From the NCBI GenBank assembly GCA_025359205.1, contig JANYHD010000026.1:62001-126000 (forward strand): a stretch of DNA of 64,000 nucleotides, given 5' to 3'. How positions within the stretch are numbered: the first letter of the stretch is position 1; each line of letters begins with the position of its first letter. The notes under the pieces are model-generated. The model searched no databases. It saw only the letters and a program-made list of their open reading frames with translations, and was not told the origin of the DNA. This document shows positions 45,122 through 54,775 of the stretch, one piece after another. A program made the translations under genes and the position numbers. The DNA is from Gammaproteobacteria bacterium (GTDB lineage: Bacteria; Pseudomonadota; Gammaproteobacteria; Steroidobacterales; Steroidobacteraceae).

Positions 45122-46026
45122 GCAAACCTGATCTCAAAGTCGTGGTCTCCAATCCGCCGCCGCCGGTGGTGGTTACGCCGGCGCCCGAGCAGGCCGAGAT
45201 GCCCTTCGCCATCGTCAATGGCGAGCCGGTCACGCACATGCCGCGCGATCTGTACATTCCGCCGCAGGCGCTCGAGGTCTTCCTCGAGGCCTTCGAGGGG
45301 CCGCTCGACCTGCTGCTGTACCTGATCCGCCGCCAGAATCTCGATGTACTCGACATCCCGATCGCGGAGATCACTCGCCAGTACATGCGCTACATCGAGC
45401 TGATGCAGGACCTGCAGCTCGAACTGGCCGGCGAATACCTGGTCATGGCCGCCACGCTGGCCGAGATCAAGTCGCGCATGTTGCTGCCGCGGCCCGCGAG
45501 CGCCACCGACGGCGAGCAAGATCCGCGCGCCGAGCTGGTGCGCCGGCTGCAGGAGTACGAGCGCTTCAAGCGCGCCGCGAGCGATGTTGACGTGCTGCCG
45601 CGGCTCGAGCGCGATGTGTTCCAGGCCAGCGCCGAACTGCGCGACCGGCCGGTGGCGCGGGTGTTGCCGCAGGTCACGCTGCGCGAGATGCTGCTGGCGT
45701 TTCGCGACGTGGCCACGCGCTCGCAGATGTTCGCGCATCATCACGTGCAGCGCGAAGCGCTCTCGGTGCGCGAGCGCATGAGCAGCGTGCTGGCCGCGCT
45801 CGAGCAGGGCGAGTTCGTCGATTTCGTACGGCTGTTTGCCCCGCAGGAAGGGCGCATGGGCGTAACGGTGACTTTCGTGGCGATACTCGAACTGTTGCGC
45901 GAGGGCCTCGTCGAAATTGTGCAGACCGAGGCCCTGGCGCCGCTGCACGTGCGCCGCGCCCCGCCAGTGCGTACACTGCAGCTGGTGCCCGGTATGGACC
46001 AGGACGAGACCCCGAGCAGCACATGA
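45118..46026 (+). CDS. scpA: Segregation and condensation protein A (kleisin)
   Basis: 302 residues, somewhat longer than usual because of a Pro/Val-rich N-terminus (about 1-50). The kleisin core starts LEVFLEAFEGPLDLLLYLIRRQNLDVLDIPI, a family hallmark, and the C-terminal winged helix ends with VEIVQTEALAPLHVR. With ScpB and SMC (not in the window) it makes the bacterial condensin. Overlaps trpS and scpB by 4 bases each. Confidence 0.93.
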   Translation: MSKPDLKVVVSNPPPPVVVTPAPEQAEMPFAIVNGEPVTHMPRDLYIPPQALEVFLEAFEGPLDLLLYLIRRQNLDVLDIPIAEITRQYMRYIELMQDLQLELAGEYLVMAATLAEIKSRMLLPRPASATDGEQDPRAELVRRLQEYERFKRAASDVDVLPRLERDVFQASAELRDRPVARVLPQVTLREMLLAFRDVATRSQMFAHHHVQREALSVRERMSSVLAALEQGEFVDFVRLFAPQEGRMGVTVTFVAILELLREGLVEIVQTEALAPLHVRRAPPVRTLQLVPGMDQDETPSST

Positions 46027-46739
46027 ACGAACAATACATCCGGAACGTGGTGGAGGCGGGACTGCTGGCGGCCGGCCGCTCACTCGGCCTCGAGGAGCTG
46101 GCGGCACTGTTTGGCGAATCCGAGCGCCCCGGCACCGCCGCCATTCGTGCCAGCCTGGTGCAGCTCGAGCAGGAATACGCCGCGCGCGCACTGGAGCTCA
46201 AGGAAACCGCGAGCGGCGTGCGCATCCAGGTGCGGCGCGAATTTGCGACCGAGGTATCGCGGCTGTGGCCGGAGCGCCCGCGGCGCTACTCGCGCGCCTT
46301 GCTGGAAACGCTGGCGCTGATCGCCTATCGCCAACCGATCACGCGCGCCGAGATCGAGGCCGTGCGCGGCGTGGCCGTGAATCCCGACATCATCCGCACG
46401 CTGCTCGAGCGCAACTGGGTGCGCGTAGTCGGGCATCGCGAGCTGCCGGGCCGCCCCGAGTTGCTCGGCACGGCGCGAGAATTTCTTGATTATTTCGGGC
46501 TGCGCAGCGTCGATGAATTGCCGCCGCTGGCGCAGTTGCGCGGCCTGGATGAGATCGACCCGCAGCTGGTGCTGCCTGTGGGGCCGGATGCAGAGGCCAC
46601 CGGAGCAACAGCTGACAGTGAGCCCGTAGCGCAAGTCACCGATGACCTGGGTGACGCGGATGATGAGCCGGCGCTTGCGCAGCAGTCGTCCGCTGCCGCA
46701 GCCGGACTGGTTGCCGCCGGCCCTGCCTGCGAAGACTAG
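46023..46739 (+). CDS. scpB: Segregation and condensation protein B
   Basis: 238 residues with tandem winged helices; RYSRALLETLALIAYRQPITRAEIEAVRGV and LGTAREFLDYFGL are ScpB hallmarks. The tail from about residue 185 is acidic and Ala-rich, probably disordered. Partner of the upstream ScpA. Followed after 7 bases by the RluB-like gene, the usual order. Confidence 0.93.
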   Translation: MNEQYIRNVVEAGLLAAGRSLGLEELAALFGESERPGTAAIRASLVQLEQEYAARALELKETASGVRIQVRREFATEVSRLWPERPRRYSRALLETLALIAYRQPITRAEIEAVRGVAVNPDIIRTLLERNWVRVVGHRELPGRPELLGTAREFLDYFGLRSVDELPPLAQLRGLDEIDPQLVLPVGPDAEATGATADSEPVAQVTDDLGDADDEPALAQQSSAAAAGLVAAGPACED

Positions 46740-46746
46740 CCAGCAT

Positions 46747-47535
46747 ATGGCGCGCGCGAGCGGCGCCGAGCGCCTGCAAAAGGTGCTCTCACAGCTGGGC
46801 GTGGCCTCGCGGCGCGAGGCTGAGCTGTGGATCCGGGCAGGGCGCCTCACGATCAACGGCCGCGCTGCGACCCTGGGTGCCAAGGTGGAGCCAGGCGACC
46901 AGCTGCGGCTCGACGGACGGCTGATCCGCCAGCAGCGCGCGGATCGCGCGCTGCCCGTACTCATCTGCCATCGCTCCCCGGGCATTGCATTGTTGCCTGA
47001 CGCCACTGGCTCGGAATCCGTGGCCGGTGGCCTGCCGCGCCGCATTGGCACGCGCTTCATGAGCATCAGCCCGCTGCCGCAGATCGATGGCGGACTCGAA
47101 CTCCTCAGCGCCGATGGCGGACTCGCGGGCCGCCTGCAGCGCGCCGTGCGCGCACATGTGCTGGTCTACAGCCTGCGCGTGCGCGGCGAACTCAGCAGCA
47201 TCCAGGAGGAGGGGATCCGCGCCGGGCACCTCGATCGTGGCACGGCCCTCAAGGTATTGGCGATCGCCCCCGCCGGCGGCGCCGGCAGCAATCACTGGTA
47301 CCAGGTCGATACCCTGGGGGCGAGCGGCAACGACCTGCGCCAGCTGATAGAACGACAGGGCGCAACCGTCAGTCGCCTCATGCGTATACGAATAGGTACG
47401 CTCCAGCTTGAACGCTCGCTCCCGCGGGGCCGCTGGCGCGAACTCACGCCCGAAGAGGTCACCGCGCTGCTGAACCCGGCCCCGTCGGCGGATACACCGT
47501 CCGCGGCGCCTGGCAATCCAGGCTCCGGCCAGTGA
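46747..47535 (+). CDS. RluB-like pseudouridine synthase homologue, probably catalytically inactive
   Basis: 262 residues from the ATG at 46747. The S4 RNA-binding domain (about 1-60: ERLQKVLSQLGVASRREAE) and the RsuA/RluB-like fold are clear, including SRLMRIRIG and LPRGRWREL near the end. In the catalytic loop GRLDxxTxGLLL, this protein reads SPLPQIDGGLEL: without gaps the catalytic Asp is Pro111, the preceding Arg is also changed, and the GRNREVRR motif is GASGNDLRQ. It probably still binds RNA but is unlikely to isomerise uridine. Its last 77 bases overlap the convergent yciK-like gene. Confidence 0.8.
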   Translation: MARASGAERLQKVLSQLGVASRREAELWIRAGRLTINGRAATLGAKVEPGDQLRLDGRLIRQQRADRALPVLICHRSPGIALLPDATGSESVAGGLPRRIGTRFMSISPLPQIDGGLELLSADGGLAGRLQRAVRAHVLVYSLRVRGELSSIQEEGIRAGHLDRGTALKVLAIAPAGGAGSNHWYQVDTLGASGNDLRQLIERQGATVSRLMRIRIGTLQLERSLPRGRWRELTPEEVTALLNPAPSADTPSAAPGNPGSGQ

Positions 47536-48280
47536 CTCCGCAACTCTCGGGACCCAACAACCATAGGTAGGGGCCGACTATGAGAGCCGGGTCGGTCGGC
47601 TGCGCCGGGTCTTCGCCGGGGAAGGCCTGCCGCCGCATGCGCGTGCGCGTGGGTCCGGGATTCACGGCATTCACGCGCACGGAGGAGTTCCCGGACAGTT
47701 CGTCCGCCAGCACCTGGCTTAGTCCCTCGACCCCGAACTTGGACACGGCATAGGCGGCCCAGTTGGCCCGCCCACGGCGACCCACGCTGCTGCTGGTGAA
47801 AATCAGCGACGCATCGGCCGAGGCACGCAGTGCAGGCATCAGCACCTTCGTCAGTGCAAACGCGGCCGTGAGATTGACGTGCAGCACACGCACCCAGCTT
47901 TGCATGTCGACATGCTCGATGGGCGCGAGCGTGCCGAGCAGCGCGGCGTTGTGCACCAGCCCGTCGAGCCTGCCGTAACGTTCGTGCACCGCCGCGGCCA
48001 GTCGCTCGTAGTCGGGGGCAAGTGCCCGCTCGAGATCGAGCGGAGCAATGCTCGCCTCAGCGGCGGGCCCAGCCGGTGTCGCCAGCGCAGCAATTTCCGC
48101 GTGCAGGGATTCGAGCCGCTTGACGGTGCGTCCGATGAGCACGAGCTGCGCGCCGAGTCTTGCGGCCGCCAGAGCGAGCACCCGCCCGATGCCATCGCCC
48201 GCGCCCGTGATGGCAATCACCCGCTCGCGCAGCAGCCCATCTGGCGCTGCGTATTGGCGAATTTCAATTTCGTTCAGCAT
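47459..48280 (-). CDS. yciK: Short-chain dehydrogenase (YciK-like)
   Basis: 273 residues. Coenzyme motif TGAGDGIG (about 25-32), NAA stretch VHNAALLG, and catalytic Ser-Tyr-Lys as TSSSVGRRGRANWAAYAVSKFG (Tyr and Lys in YAVSK). E. coli YciK is a close match in motif style; cellular substrate is unknown. Its C-terminal 25 codons lie antisense to the end of the RluB-like gene, an unusually deep convergent overlap. Confidence 0.85.
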   Translation of the reverse strand: MLNEIEIRQYAAPDGLLRERVIAITGAGDGIGRVLALAAARLGAQLVLIGRTVKRLESLHAEIAALATPAGPAAEASIAPLDLERALAPDYERLAAAVHERYGRLDGLVHNAALLGTLAPIEHVDMQSWVRVLHVNLTAAFALTKVLMPALRASADASLIFTSSSVGRRGRANWAAYAVSKFGVEGLSQVLADELSGNSSVRVNAVNPGPTRTRMRRQAFPGEDPAQPTDPALIVGPYLWLLGPESCGVTGRSLDCQAPRTVYPPTGPGSAAR

Positions 48281-48307
48281 GGGCGGGGCTACAGCTGCTA
48301 CCGGGGC

Positions 48308-49528
48308 TTACTGGGGCGTGGGCGGTTCGACCGGCGGCTGGTCGTCCGGATGGAGATTGACGGTGCGCACCAGCCGATCCACCGGTTCGATTGCAGGCAG
48401 GGGCTCGCCGCTGACGGCACCGAGCTCGGTGAACTTGCGGGCCTGCGGCAGCACCTGCCGCTCGAGCGATCCGATCGCGCTGTTGTAGGCGTCGACCGCG
48501 CTGCTGAGCCGCTGGCCGGCGCGATCGAGGTGCCCGACGAAACTGCCCAGCCGGCGGTGCAGGTCCTGTCCCAGCTCGAGAATGCGCGCGGCGTGCTCGG
48601 CCACCACCGACTGACGCCAGCCATAGGCAACCGCTTTGAACAACGCGATGAGCGTAGAGGGGGTCGCCAGAATAATGCCCTGGCGCATTGCGTTTTCCAG
48701 CAGCTCCGGCCGCTCGGCGAGCGCAGCGCTCAGGAACTGGTCGCCCGGCAGGAACAGCACTGCGAATTCCGGGCTCTTCTTGAACTGGCTCCAGTAAGCC
48801 TTGCTGGCGAGTTCGCGCACGCGCGCCTCGACCTGCTGCGCGTGGCGCGCCAGCGCCGCCGCGCGCGCCTCGTCGGTGGTGGCTTCGATCGCATCGAGAT
48901 AGGCATCGAGCGGCGTCTTGGCATCGACCACCAGGTCGCGCCCTTCCGGCATGCGCACGATCAGGTCCGGCCGCAACAGGCCCTCGGCGCCGGCGACGCT
49001 CGCCTGTTCGGTGAAGTCGCAGTGTTCGGACATGCCGGCCACCTCGACCACGCGGCGCAGCGTCAGCTCGCCCCAGCGCCCGCGCACTTCGGGGCGGCGC
49101 AATGCGCCAACCAGGTTGCGTGTCTCGCGCTGCAGCGCGCTCTGTCCCAGCGTCAGCTGTTCGATCTGGGTGCGCAGGCTCGTGAAGGCATCGCGCCGCT
49201 CCCGTTCGATGCCCTGCAGCTGCTGTTCGGTCTTCTCCAGCGCTTTTGCGATCGGCTCGACCAGATGCGCGAGCGCCGTCTCGCGCTCGCGCAGCGCCGC
49301 CTGCGCGCTGACCTGTTCGCGTGCGAATGATTCGCGCGCCAGCTTGAGGAACATATCGGAGTTGTTGCGCAGCGCGCCGTTGGCCACGTCGGCAAAGCTG
49401 GCGCCGAGCTTCGCCTCCATCTCGGCCGCCGCCTGGCGCTGCCGGCGCATCAGCCACCACGCGACCAGCAGGGCGGTCGCTCCGCCGAACACCAGCCCAA
49501 TGATCAGTGGCAGTACACCAGCATCCAT
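48308..49528 (-). CDS. rmuC: DNA recombination protein RmuC homologue
   Basis: 406 residues: N-terminal membrane helix (LPLIIGLVFGGATALLVAWWL), a long coiled coil (about 30-120, many Glu/Gln/Ala/Arg), then the RmuC nuclease-like domain with RGRWGELTLRRVVE, PDLIVRMPEGRDLVVDAKTPLDAYL and FLPGDQFLSAAL. Start overlaps the gph stop by one base (TGATG). RmuC limits inversions and may be a PD-(D/E)XK nuclease (VDAKTP). The longer open frame on the same strand in another register is a shadow. Confidence 0.9.
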   Translation of the reverse strand: MDAGVLPLIIGLVFGGATALLVAWWLMRRQRQAAAEMEAKLGASFADVANGALRNNSDMFLKLARESFAREQVSAQAALRERETALAHLVEPIAKALEKTEQQLQGIERERRDAFTSLRTQIEQLTLGQSALQRETRNLVGALRRPEVRGRWGELTLRRVVEVAGMSEHCDFTEQASVAGAEGLLRPDLIVRMPEGRDLVVDAKTPLDAYLDAIEATTDEARAAALARHAQQVEARVRELASKAYWSQFKKSPEFAVLFLPGDQFLSAALAERPELLENAMRQGIILATPSTLIALFKAVAYGWRQSVVAEHAARILELGQDLHRRLGSFVGHLDRAGQRLSSAVDAYNSAIGSLERQVLPQARKFTELGAVSGEPLPAIEPVDRLVRTVNLHPDDQPPVEPPTPQ

Positions 49529-50232
49529 CAGGAGACGTCCCCATTTATGGCGTTACTCCGGCGGAGGCGCAGCCAGGGCAGCAGGTCCTGCGGCTTATCG
49601 AGCCAGCCCGCCACGGGCCAGCTCTCGGGCTGCTCCGCTTCATTCAGGTAACCGTAGCGCGCCCCCAGCGGCACCATGCCGGCGGCGCGCGCGGCCTGTA
49701 CGTCGCGCAAGGCATCACCGACGTAGACACAGTCGGCGGCCGGCACGCCGATGCGTTCTGCGGCGAGCAGCAGCGGGTCCGGGTGCGGTTTGCGCACCTT
49801 CAAAGTGTCGCCACTCACGACGCAGGCGGCCCGCGTGCGCAGGCCCAGTGCATCGAGCAGCGGCTCGGTGAGCCAGCCGGCCTTGTTGGTGATGATGCCC
49901 CAGGGCAGGGCGTGTGCCTCGAGCGTCGCCAGCACCTGCTCGAAGCCCGGGAACAGCCGGGTGTGCACGGCCACGGCCGCACTGTAATGGTCCAGGAAGC
50001 GCAACCGCAGCGCTTCAAAGCCGGCGCTGCCCACTTCAAATTCAGGAAAACCGGTGTGCACGACGGCGATCGCGCCGGTGGAGACGTGCGGCCGAACGGT
50101 GGCCAGGCTGAGCGCCGCGCGCCGCTCCTCGGCGAGCAGCACATTGAGCGCCGCGGTCAGGTCGGGTGCGGTATCAAGCAGCGTGCCATCGAGATCGAAC
50201 AGCGCTGCAGCCGCGAGCGCGGTTGTGTTCAA
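49528..50232 (-). CDS. gph: Phosphoglycolate phosphatase (HAD family)
   Basis: 234 residues. HAD motif I DLDGTLLDT (13-21), motif II/ITNKAG, motif III K around VRKPHPDPLLLAA, and motif IV VGDALRD are present, with an alpha-helical cap after motif I. Located between ubiG and rmuC with 4- and 1-base overlaps, as in many Gammaproteobacteria. Dephosphorylates 2-phosphoglycolate from DNA repair and oxygenation reactions. Confidence 0.92.
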   Translation of the reverse strand: MNTTALAAAALFDLDGTLLDTAPDLTAALNVLLAEERRAALSLATVRPHVSTGAIAVVHTGFPEFEVGSAGFEALRLRFLDHYSAAVAVHTRLFPGFEQVLATLEAHALPWGIITNKAGWLTEPLLDALGLRTRAACVVSGDTLKVRKPHPDPLLLAAERIGVPAADCVYVGDALRDVQAARAAGMVPLGARYGYLNEAEQPESWPVAGWLDKPQDLLPWLRLRRSNAINGDVS

Positions 50233-50945
50233 GCCGCCACCTCTGGCTGCGAGAAATGCGCCAGGTAGTTGATGTCCACGCGCGTACCGAGGTGCGCGCG
50301 GCGCGTGAACGGGTTGTAGTCGAGTCCGGTCACAGCCTGCAATTCGAGCCCGGCGGCGCGTGCTGCGCGCGCCAGTTCGGCGGGCCGGATCAGGCGCGCG
50401 TACTCGTGCGTGCCGCGTGGCACCAGCCGCAACAGGTATTCAGCCGCGACGATGGCGCCGAAAAAAGCCTGCGGCGTGCGATTGATGGTCGAGATGAACA
50501 GCGCCCCGCCCGGGCGCAGCAGGCGCGCCAGCTCGGCCACCAGCGCGGCCGGGTCCGGCACATGTTCAGCGAGCTCCATGCAGCACACGACATCGAAGCT
50601 GCCTGGCGCGGTGGCCGCGAGCGCGGCCGCCGACTGCACACGGTACTCGGGGGCGCGCGCCAGGCCGGCCGCATGCAATTGCGCCACCTGGATCATGGCC
50701 GGCGACAGGTCTACGCCAGTCACATCCGCACCGAGTTGCGCCAGCGCTTCGCACAGCAGCCCGCCACCGCAGCCCACGTCTGCCACACGGGCACCCGCGA
50801 GCCTGGCGCGCGCCGCGATGAACGCGGTCCGCACTGGATTGAGGCTGTGCAGCGTGTGCAACGGGCCGGCTGCATCCCAATATTGGTGCGCGACGGACTC
50901 GAATTTCGCCAGTTCCGCCGTGTCCAGGTTTGCCGCCTTGCCCAT
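50229..50945 (-). CDS. ubiG: Ubiquinone biosynthesis O-methyltransferase UbiG
   Basis: 238 residues of class I SAM methyltransferase: VADVGCGGGLLCEALAQLG (motif I) and GALFISTINRT, with the UbiG hallmark N-terminus ELAKFESVAHQYWDAAGPLHTLHSLNPVR. It does both O-methylations of ubiquinone synthesis, so the organism respires with ubiquinone. A TATACT (50958-50953) sits 7 bases before the ATG. Confidence 0.93.
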   Translation of the reverse strand: MGKAANLDTAELAKFESVAHQYWDAAGPLHTLHSLNPVRTAFIAARARLAGARVADVGCGGGLLCEALAQLGADVTGVDLSPAMIQVAQLHAAGLARAPEYRVQSAAALAATAPGSFDVVCCMELAEHVPDPAALVAELARLLRPGGALFISTINRTPQAFFGAIVAAEYLLRLVPRGTHEYARLIRPAELARAARAAGLELQAVTGLDYNPFTRRAHLGTRVDINYLAHFSQPEVAA

Positions 50946-50952
50946 CCTCTGC

Positions 50953-50958
50953 AGTATA
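50953..50958 (-). promoter_or_regulatory. -10-like TATACT, 7 bases before ubiG
   Basis: Read on the minus strand, TATACT is followed by GCAGAGG and the ubiG ATG at 50945. This again predicts transcription initiation at or next to the start codon. Confidence 0.4.
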
Positions 50959-51042
50959 ACGAGTGGCCCGCGCCGGTGCGGCCCGCGCTGCCCGGCGCTC
51001 GCCGGTGTGCTAGACTTTCGCGGCTAAAAACATAGGTTTAAC

Positions 51043-53667
51043 ATGATGGAAGTCGCGCGCGAAATCCTGCCGGTCAACCTCGAAGACGAGATGCGCCAGT
51101 CGTATCTCGACTACGCGATGAGCGTGATCGTCGGTCGCGCGCTGCCGGACGTGCGCGACGGGCTCAAGCCCGTGCACCGGCGCGTGCTGCACGCCATGCG
51201 CGAGCTCGGCAACGATTACAACAAGCCCTACAAGAAGTCCGCGCGCGTGGTCGGCGACGTGATCGGCAAGTACCACCCGCACGGCGACACGGCGGTGTAC
51301 GACACGATCGTGCGCATGGCGCAGGAATTCTCGATGCGCTACATCCTGGTCGACGGCCAGGGCAACTTCGGTTCGGTCGACGGCGACGCGCCGGCGGCGA
51401 TGCGCTACACCGAAGTGCGCATGTCGAAGCTGGCGCACGAACTGCTGGCCGACATCGACAAGGAAACCGTCGATTTCGTGGCGAACTACGACGAGTCGGA
51501 GACCGAACCTTCGGTCATGCCGACGAAAGTGCCAAACCTGCTGGTCAATGGTTCTTCGGGCATCGCGGTCGGCATGGCGACCAATATCCCGCCGCACAAT
51601 CTCACCGAGATCGTCACCGCCTGCCTGGCGCTGCTCGACGACCCGTCCATCACGCTGGTCGGTCTGATGCAGATCGTGCCGGGGCCTGACTTCCCGACCG
51701 GCGGCATCATCAACGGCGCACAGGAAATCGCTACGGCCTACAAGAGTGGCCGCGGGCGCCTCTCGATCCGCGCACGCGCGAGCATCGAGGAGATCGACGG
51801 CAAGAGCGGCCGGCAGGCGATCATCGTCACCGAGCTGCCCTATCAGGTCAACAAGGCGCGCCTGATCGAGCGCATCGCGGACCTGGTGCGCGAGAAGCTG
51901 CTCGACGGCATTGCCCAGGACGGGTTGCGCGACGAGTCTGACAAGGACGGCATGCGCATCGTCGTCGAACTCAAGCGCGGCGAAGTGGCCGAAATAGTGC
52001 TCAACAATCTCTATGCCCAGACGCCGATGGAAACGGTGTTCGGCATCAACATGGTTGCGCTCCAGGACGGGCAGCCCAAGCTGATGGGCCTGCGCGAGCT
52101 GCTCGAAGCCTTCCTGCGCCATCGCCGCGAAGTGGTCACGCGCCGCACGGTGTACGACCTGCGCAAGGCGCGTGAGCGCGCCCACGTACTCGAGGGCCTG
52201 GCGGTTGCGCTCGCGAACATCGATGCAATCATCGCGCTCATCAAGGCCTCGCCGTCACCCGCCGAGGCGCGTGCCGGATTGATGGACCGTGACTGGCAGC
52301 CCGGCGCCGTGGCGGCGATGCTCGAGCGTGCCGGCCCCACGGCCACGCGGCCGGACGGCCTAGCCGACGAGTTCGGGCTCAGCGCGCGCGGCTATCGGCT
52401 GAGCGAAGTGCAGGCCCAGGCCATACTCGACATGCGCCTGCACCGGCTTACGGGCCTTGAGCAGGACAAGATCGTCGCTGAATACCGCGAGCTGCTGGAG
52501 CGGGTGCTCGACCTGTCGGAAATTCTGTCGCACCCGGCGCGGCTGACAGCCGTGATCCGTGCCGAACTGGTCGAGATCCGCGAGGCCTACGGCGATGCGC
52601 GCCGCACCGAGATCAGCCGCGATCATCTCAACCTGTCCACCGAAGATCTGATCGAGCCACAGGACGTGGTGGTGACGCTCTCGCATGCCGGCTACGCCAA
52701 GGCCCAGCCGGTGTCCGACTACCAGGCGCAGCGCCGCGGCGGGCGCGGTAAATCGGCGACCGCGGTGCGCGACGAGGATTTCATCGAGAAGTTCTTCATC
52801 GCGCATACACACGACACGCTGCTGTGCTTCTCCAATCGCGGCAAGGTCTATTGGTTGCGGGTGTTTGAGTTGCCGCAGGCCGGGCGCGGCTCGCGCGGCA
52901 AGCCGATCGTGAACCTGCTGCCGCTCGAAGACGGTGAAAAGATCAATGCGCTGCTGCCGGTCAAGCAGTTTGACGAGCAACACTTTGTGTTCATGGCCAC
53001 CAGCCTCGGCACCGTCAAGAAGACGCCACTCACTTCTTTCTCGCGCCCGCGCACTTCCGGAATCATCGCCGTGGACCTGAACGACGACGACCGCCTGGTG
53101 GGCGTGGCGCTCACCGATGGCACGCGCGAGATCCTGCTGTGCACCAGCGGTGGCAAGGCGATCCGCTTCCATGAGGAAGAGGTGCGCCCCATGGGCCGCG
53201 ACGCCGCCGGCGTGCGCGGCGTGCGCCTCGGTGACGACCAGCGCCTGATCGCGCTGATCGCGCTCGGCGAGGGCCACATTCTCACGGCCTCGGAATACGG
53301 TTATGGCAAACTGACCCCGCTTGATGAGTTTCCTGCGCACAACCGCGGTGGCCAGGGCGTCATCGCACTGCAGACCACCGAACGCAATGGCAACACGGTC
53401 GCGGCACTGCAAGTGGCGTCGGCGCACGAACTGATGCTGGTCAGTTCCACCGGCACGCTGGTGCGCACGCCGGTCAGCGACATTTCGATCGTCGGCCGCA
53501 ACACCCAGGGCGTGCGGCTGATCCGCCTGGCAGAGGGCGAGCGGCTCACGGGCATAGAGCGCGTCGAGGGCCTCGAGAGCGGCGAAGGCGAAGATGCCGG
53601 CGAGGGCGCCGGGCCTGATGCTGCGCCTGCCGGTGAGGGCGACAGCCCGAGCGGCATCACGGATTAG
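51043..53667 (+). CDS. gyrA: DNA gyrase subunit A
   Basis: 874 residues. Catalytic Tyr122 in [10 protein letters not shown]; quinolone-determining region [17 protein letters not shown] with Thr83 and Asp87 (Thr83 is the wild-type state in Pseudomonas, so it does not by itself show resistance). The C-terminal beta-pinwheel contains the GyrA box QRRGGRGK (about 565) that wraps DNA. An acidic Gly/Glu tail ends the protein. TAGACT about 30 bases before the ATG is a likely -10. Divergent from ubiG. Confidence 0.96.
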   Translation: MMEVAREILPVNLEDEMRQSYLDYAMSVIVGRALPDVRDGLKPVHRRVLHAMRELGNDYNKPYKKSARVVGDVIGKYHPHGDTAVYDTIVRMAQEFSMRYILVDGQGNFGSVDGDAPAAMRYTEVRMSKLAHELLADIDKETVDFVANYDESETEPSVMPTKVPNLLVNGSSGIAVGMATNIPPHNLTEIVTACLALLDDPSITLVGLMQIVPGPDFPTGGIINGAQEIATAYKSGRGRLSIRARASIEEIDGKSGRQAIIVTELPYQVNKARLIERIADLVREKLLDGIAQDGLRDESDKDGMRIVVELKRGEVAEIVLNNLYAQTPMETVFGINMVALQDGQPKLMGLRELLEAFLRHRREVVTRRTVYDLRKARERAHVLEGLAVALANIDAIIALIKASPSPAEARAGLMDRDWQPGAVAAMLERAGPTATRPDGLADEFGLSARGYRLSEVQAQAILDMRLHRLTGLEQDKIVAEYRELLERVLDLSEILSHPARLTAVIRAELVEIREAYGDARRTEISRDHLNLSTEDLIEPQDVVVTLSHAGYAKAQPVSDYQAQRRGGRGKSATAVRDEDFIEKFFIAHTHDTLLCFSNRGKVYWLRVFELPQAGRGSRGKPIVNLLPLEDGEKINALLPVKQFDEQHFVFMATSLGTVKKTPLTSFSRPRTSGIIAVDLNDDDRLVGVALTDGTREILLCTSGGKAIRFHEEEVRPMGRDAAGVRGVRLGDDQRLIALIALGEGHILTASEYGYGKLTPLDEFPAHNRGGQGVIALQTTERNGNTVAALQVASAHELMLVSSTGTLVRTPVSDISIVGRNTQGVRLIRLAEGERLTGIERVEGLESGEGEDAGEGAGPDAAPAGEGDSPSGITD

Positions 53668-53687
53668 TTTCAGACTGAGGTTTCCCC

Positions 53688-54764
53688 TTGCGCGTCTACA
53701 ATTTCTCCCCGGGGCCGGCGGTATTGCCGCGTGAAGTGCTGGAGCAGGCCCGCGACGAGCTGCTCGACTGGCGTGGCGGTGGCATGTCGGTGATGGAGGT
53801 CAGCCATCGTGGCAAGGCCTTCGTCGCCTGCGCTGCCGCAGCGGAAGCGGATCTGCGCGAATTGCTGGCCATACCTTCGAATTACAAAGTGCTGTTCATG
53901 CAGGGCGGGGCGACGCTGCAGTTCGCCGCGATTCCGCTGAATCTCACTGCGCCCGACAGCGTGGTCGACTACGTCAACACGGGCCATTGGTCGAAGAAGG
54001 CCGCCGGCGAGGCGCAGCGTTACTGCCAGCTCAACATGGCGGCTGACGCAGCCGGCAGCAAGTATTGCGACGTGCCTGCGCGGGCGGACTGGCGACTCAC
54101 GCCAGGCGCCGCCTACCTGCATTACACGCCCAACGAGACCATCGGCGGGGTCGAGTTCCACTACGTGCCGGACTCACCCGCGCCGCTCGTCGCGGACATG
54201 TCTTCGACGATCCTGTCGCGACCGATCGACGTCAGCCGCTACGGGCTGATCTACGCGGGCGCGCAGAAGAACATCGGCCCGGCTGGCCTGTGCGTCGTCA
54301 TCGTGCGCGACGACCTGCTGGGCCGGGCACGCAGCTCGACCCCGTCGGTGCTCGATTACAAGCTGGTGGCGGACGACAACTCGATGCTCAACACGCCGCC
54401 GACCTTTGCCTGGTATTTCGCCGGCCTGGTGTTCAAGTGGCTGAAGCGCCATGGCGGCCTCAAGCGCATGGGCGAGATCAACCAGGCCAAGGCCGCGAGC
54501 CTGTACCACGCCATCGACGAATCCAGTTTCTACCGCAATCCAGTGGCACCTGGGTACCGCTCGTGGATGAACGTTCCCTTCACGTTGGCGAAACCCGAAC
54601 TGGACCAGACCTTTATCGCCGAGGCCCGCGCCGCCGGCCTCGTCAACCTCGAGGGTCACCGCTCGGTCGGCGGCATGCGCGCCAGTCTCTACAACGCTCT
54701 GCCGGCCGAGGGCGTTGCGGCCCTGGTCGAATTCATGCGCGATTTCGCCCGGCGCAACGGCTGA
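53688..54764 (+). CDS. serC: Phosphoserine aminotransferase
   Basis: 358 residues from a TTG. N-terminus RVYNFSPGPAVLPREVLEQAR and the PLP lysine in YAGAQKNIGPAG identify SerC; MSVMEVSHRG follows. Converts 3-phosphohydroxypyruvate to phosphoserine and also serves pyridoxine synthesis. Leads the serC-serA-pheA-hisC-aroA-cmk-rpsA-ihfB run. Confidence 0.94.
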   Translation: MRVYNFSPGPAVLPREVLEQARDELLDWRGGGMSVMEVSHRGKAFVACAAAAEADLRELLAIPSNYKVLFMQGGATLQFAAIPLNLTAPDSVVDYVNTGHWSKKAAGEAQRYCQLNMAADAAGSKYCDVPARADWRLTPGAAYLHYTPNETIGGVEFHYVPDSPAPLVADMSSTILSRPIDVSRYGLIYAGAQKNIGPAGLCVVIVRDDLLGRARSSTPSVLDYKLVADDNSMLNTPPTFAWYFAGLVFKWLKRHGGLKRMGEINQAKAASLYHAIDESSFYRNPVAPGYRSWMNVPFTLAKPELDQTFIAEARAAGLVNLEGHRSVGGMRASLYNALPAEGVAALVEFMRDFARRNG

Positions 54765-54775
54765 GACTGGAACCC

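Noticed and set aside
48264-49544. 426-codon minus-strand frame overlapping rmuC
   Set aside because: The alternative register gives a Gly/Arg/Ala-rich product with no domain, whereas the rmuC frame shows family motifs.
51286-51310. Quinolone-resistance mutation in gyrA (Thr83)
   Set aside because: Thr at 83 is the wild-type residue in many Gammaproteobacteria, so it cannot be read as acquired resistance.
54065-54775. Apparent N-terminal fusion upstream of serA
   Set aside because: The extra codons are the wrong reading frame of serC; the normal SerA start at 54776 is intact.
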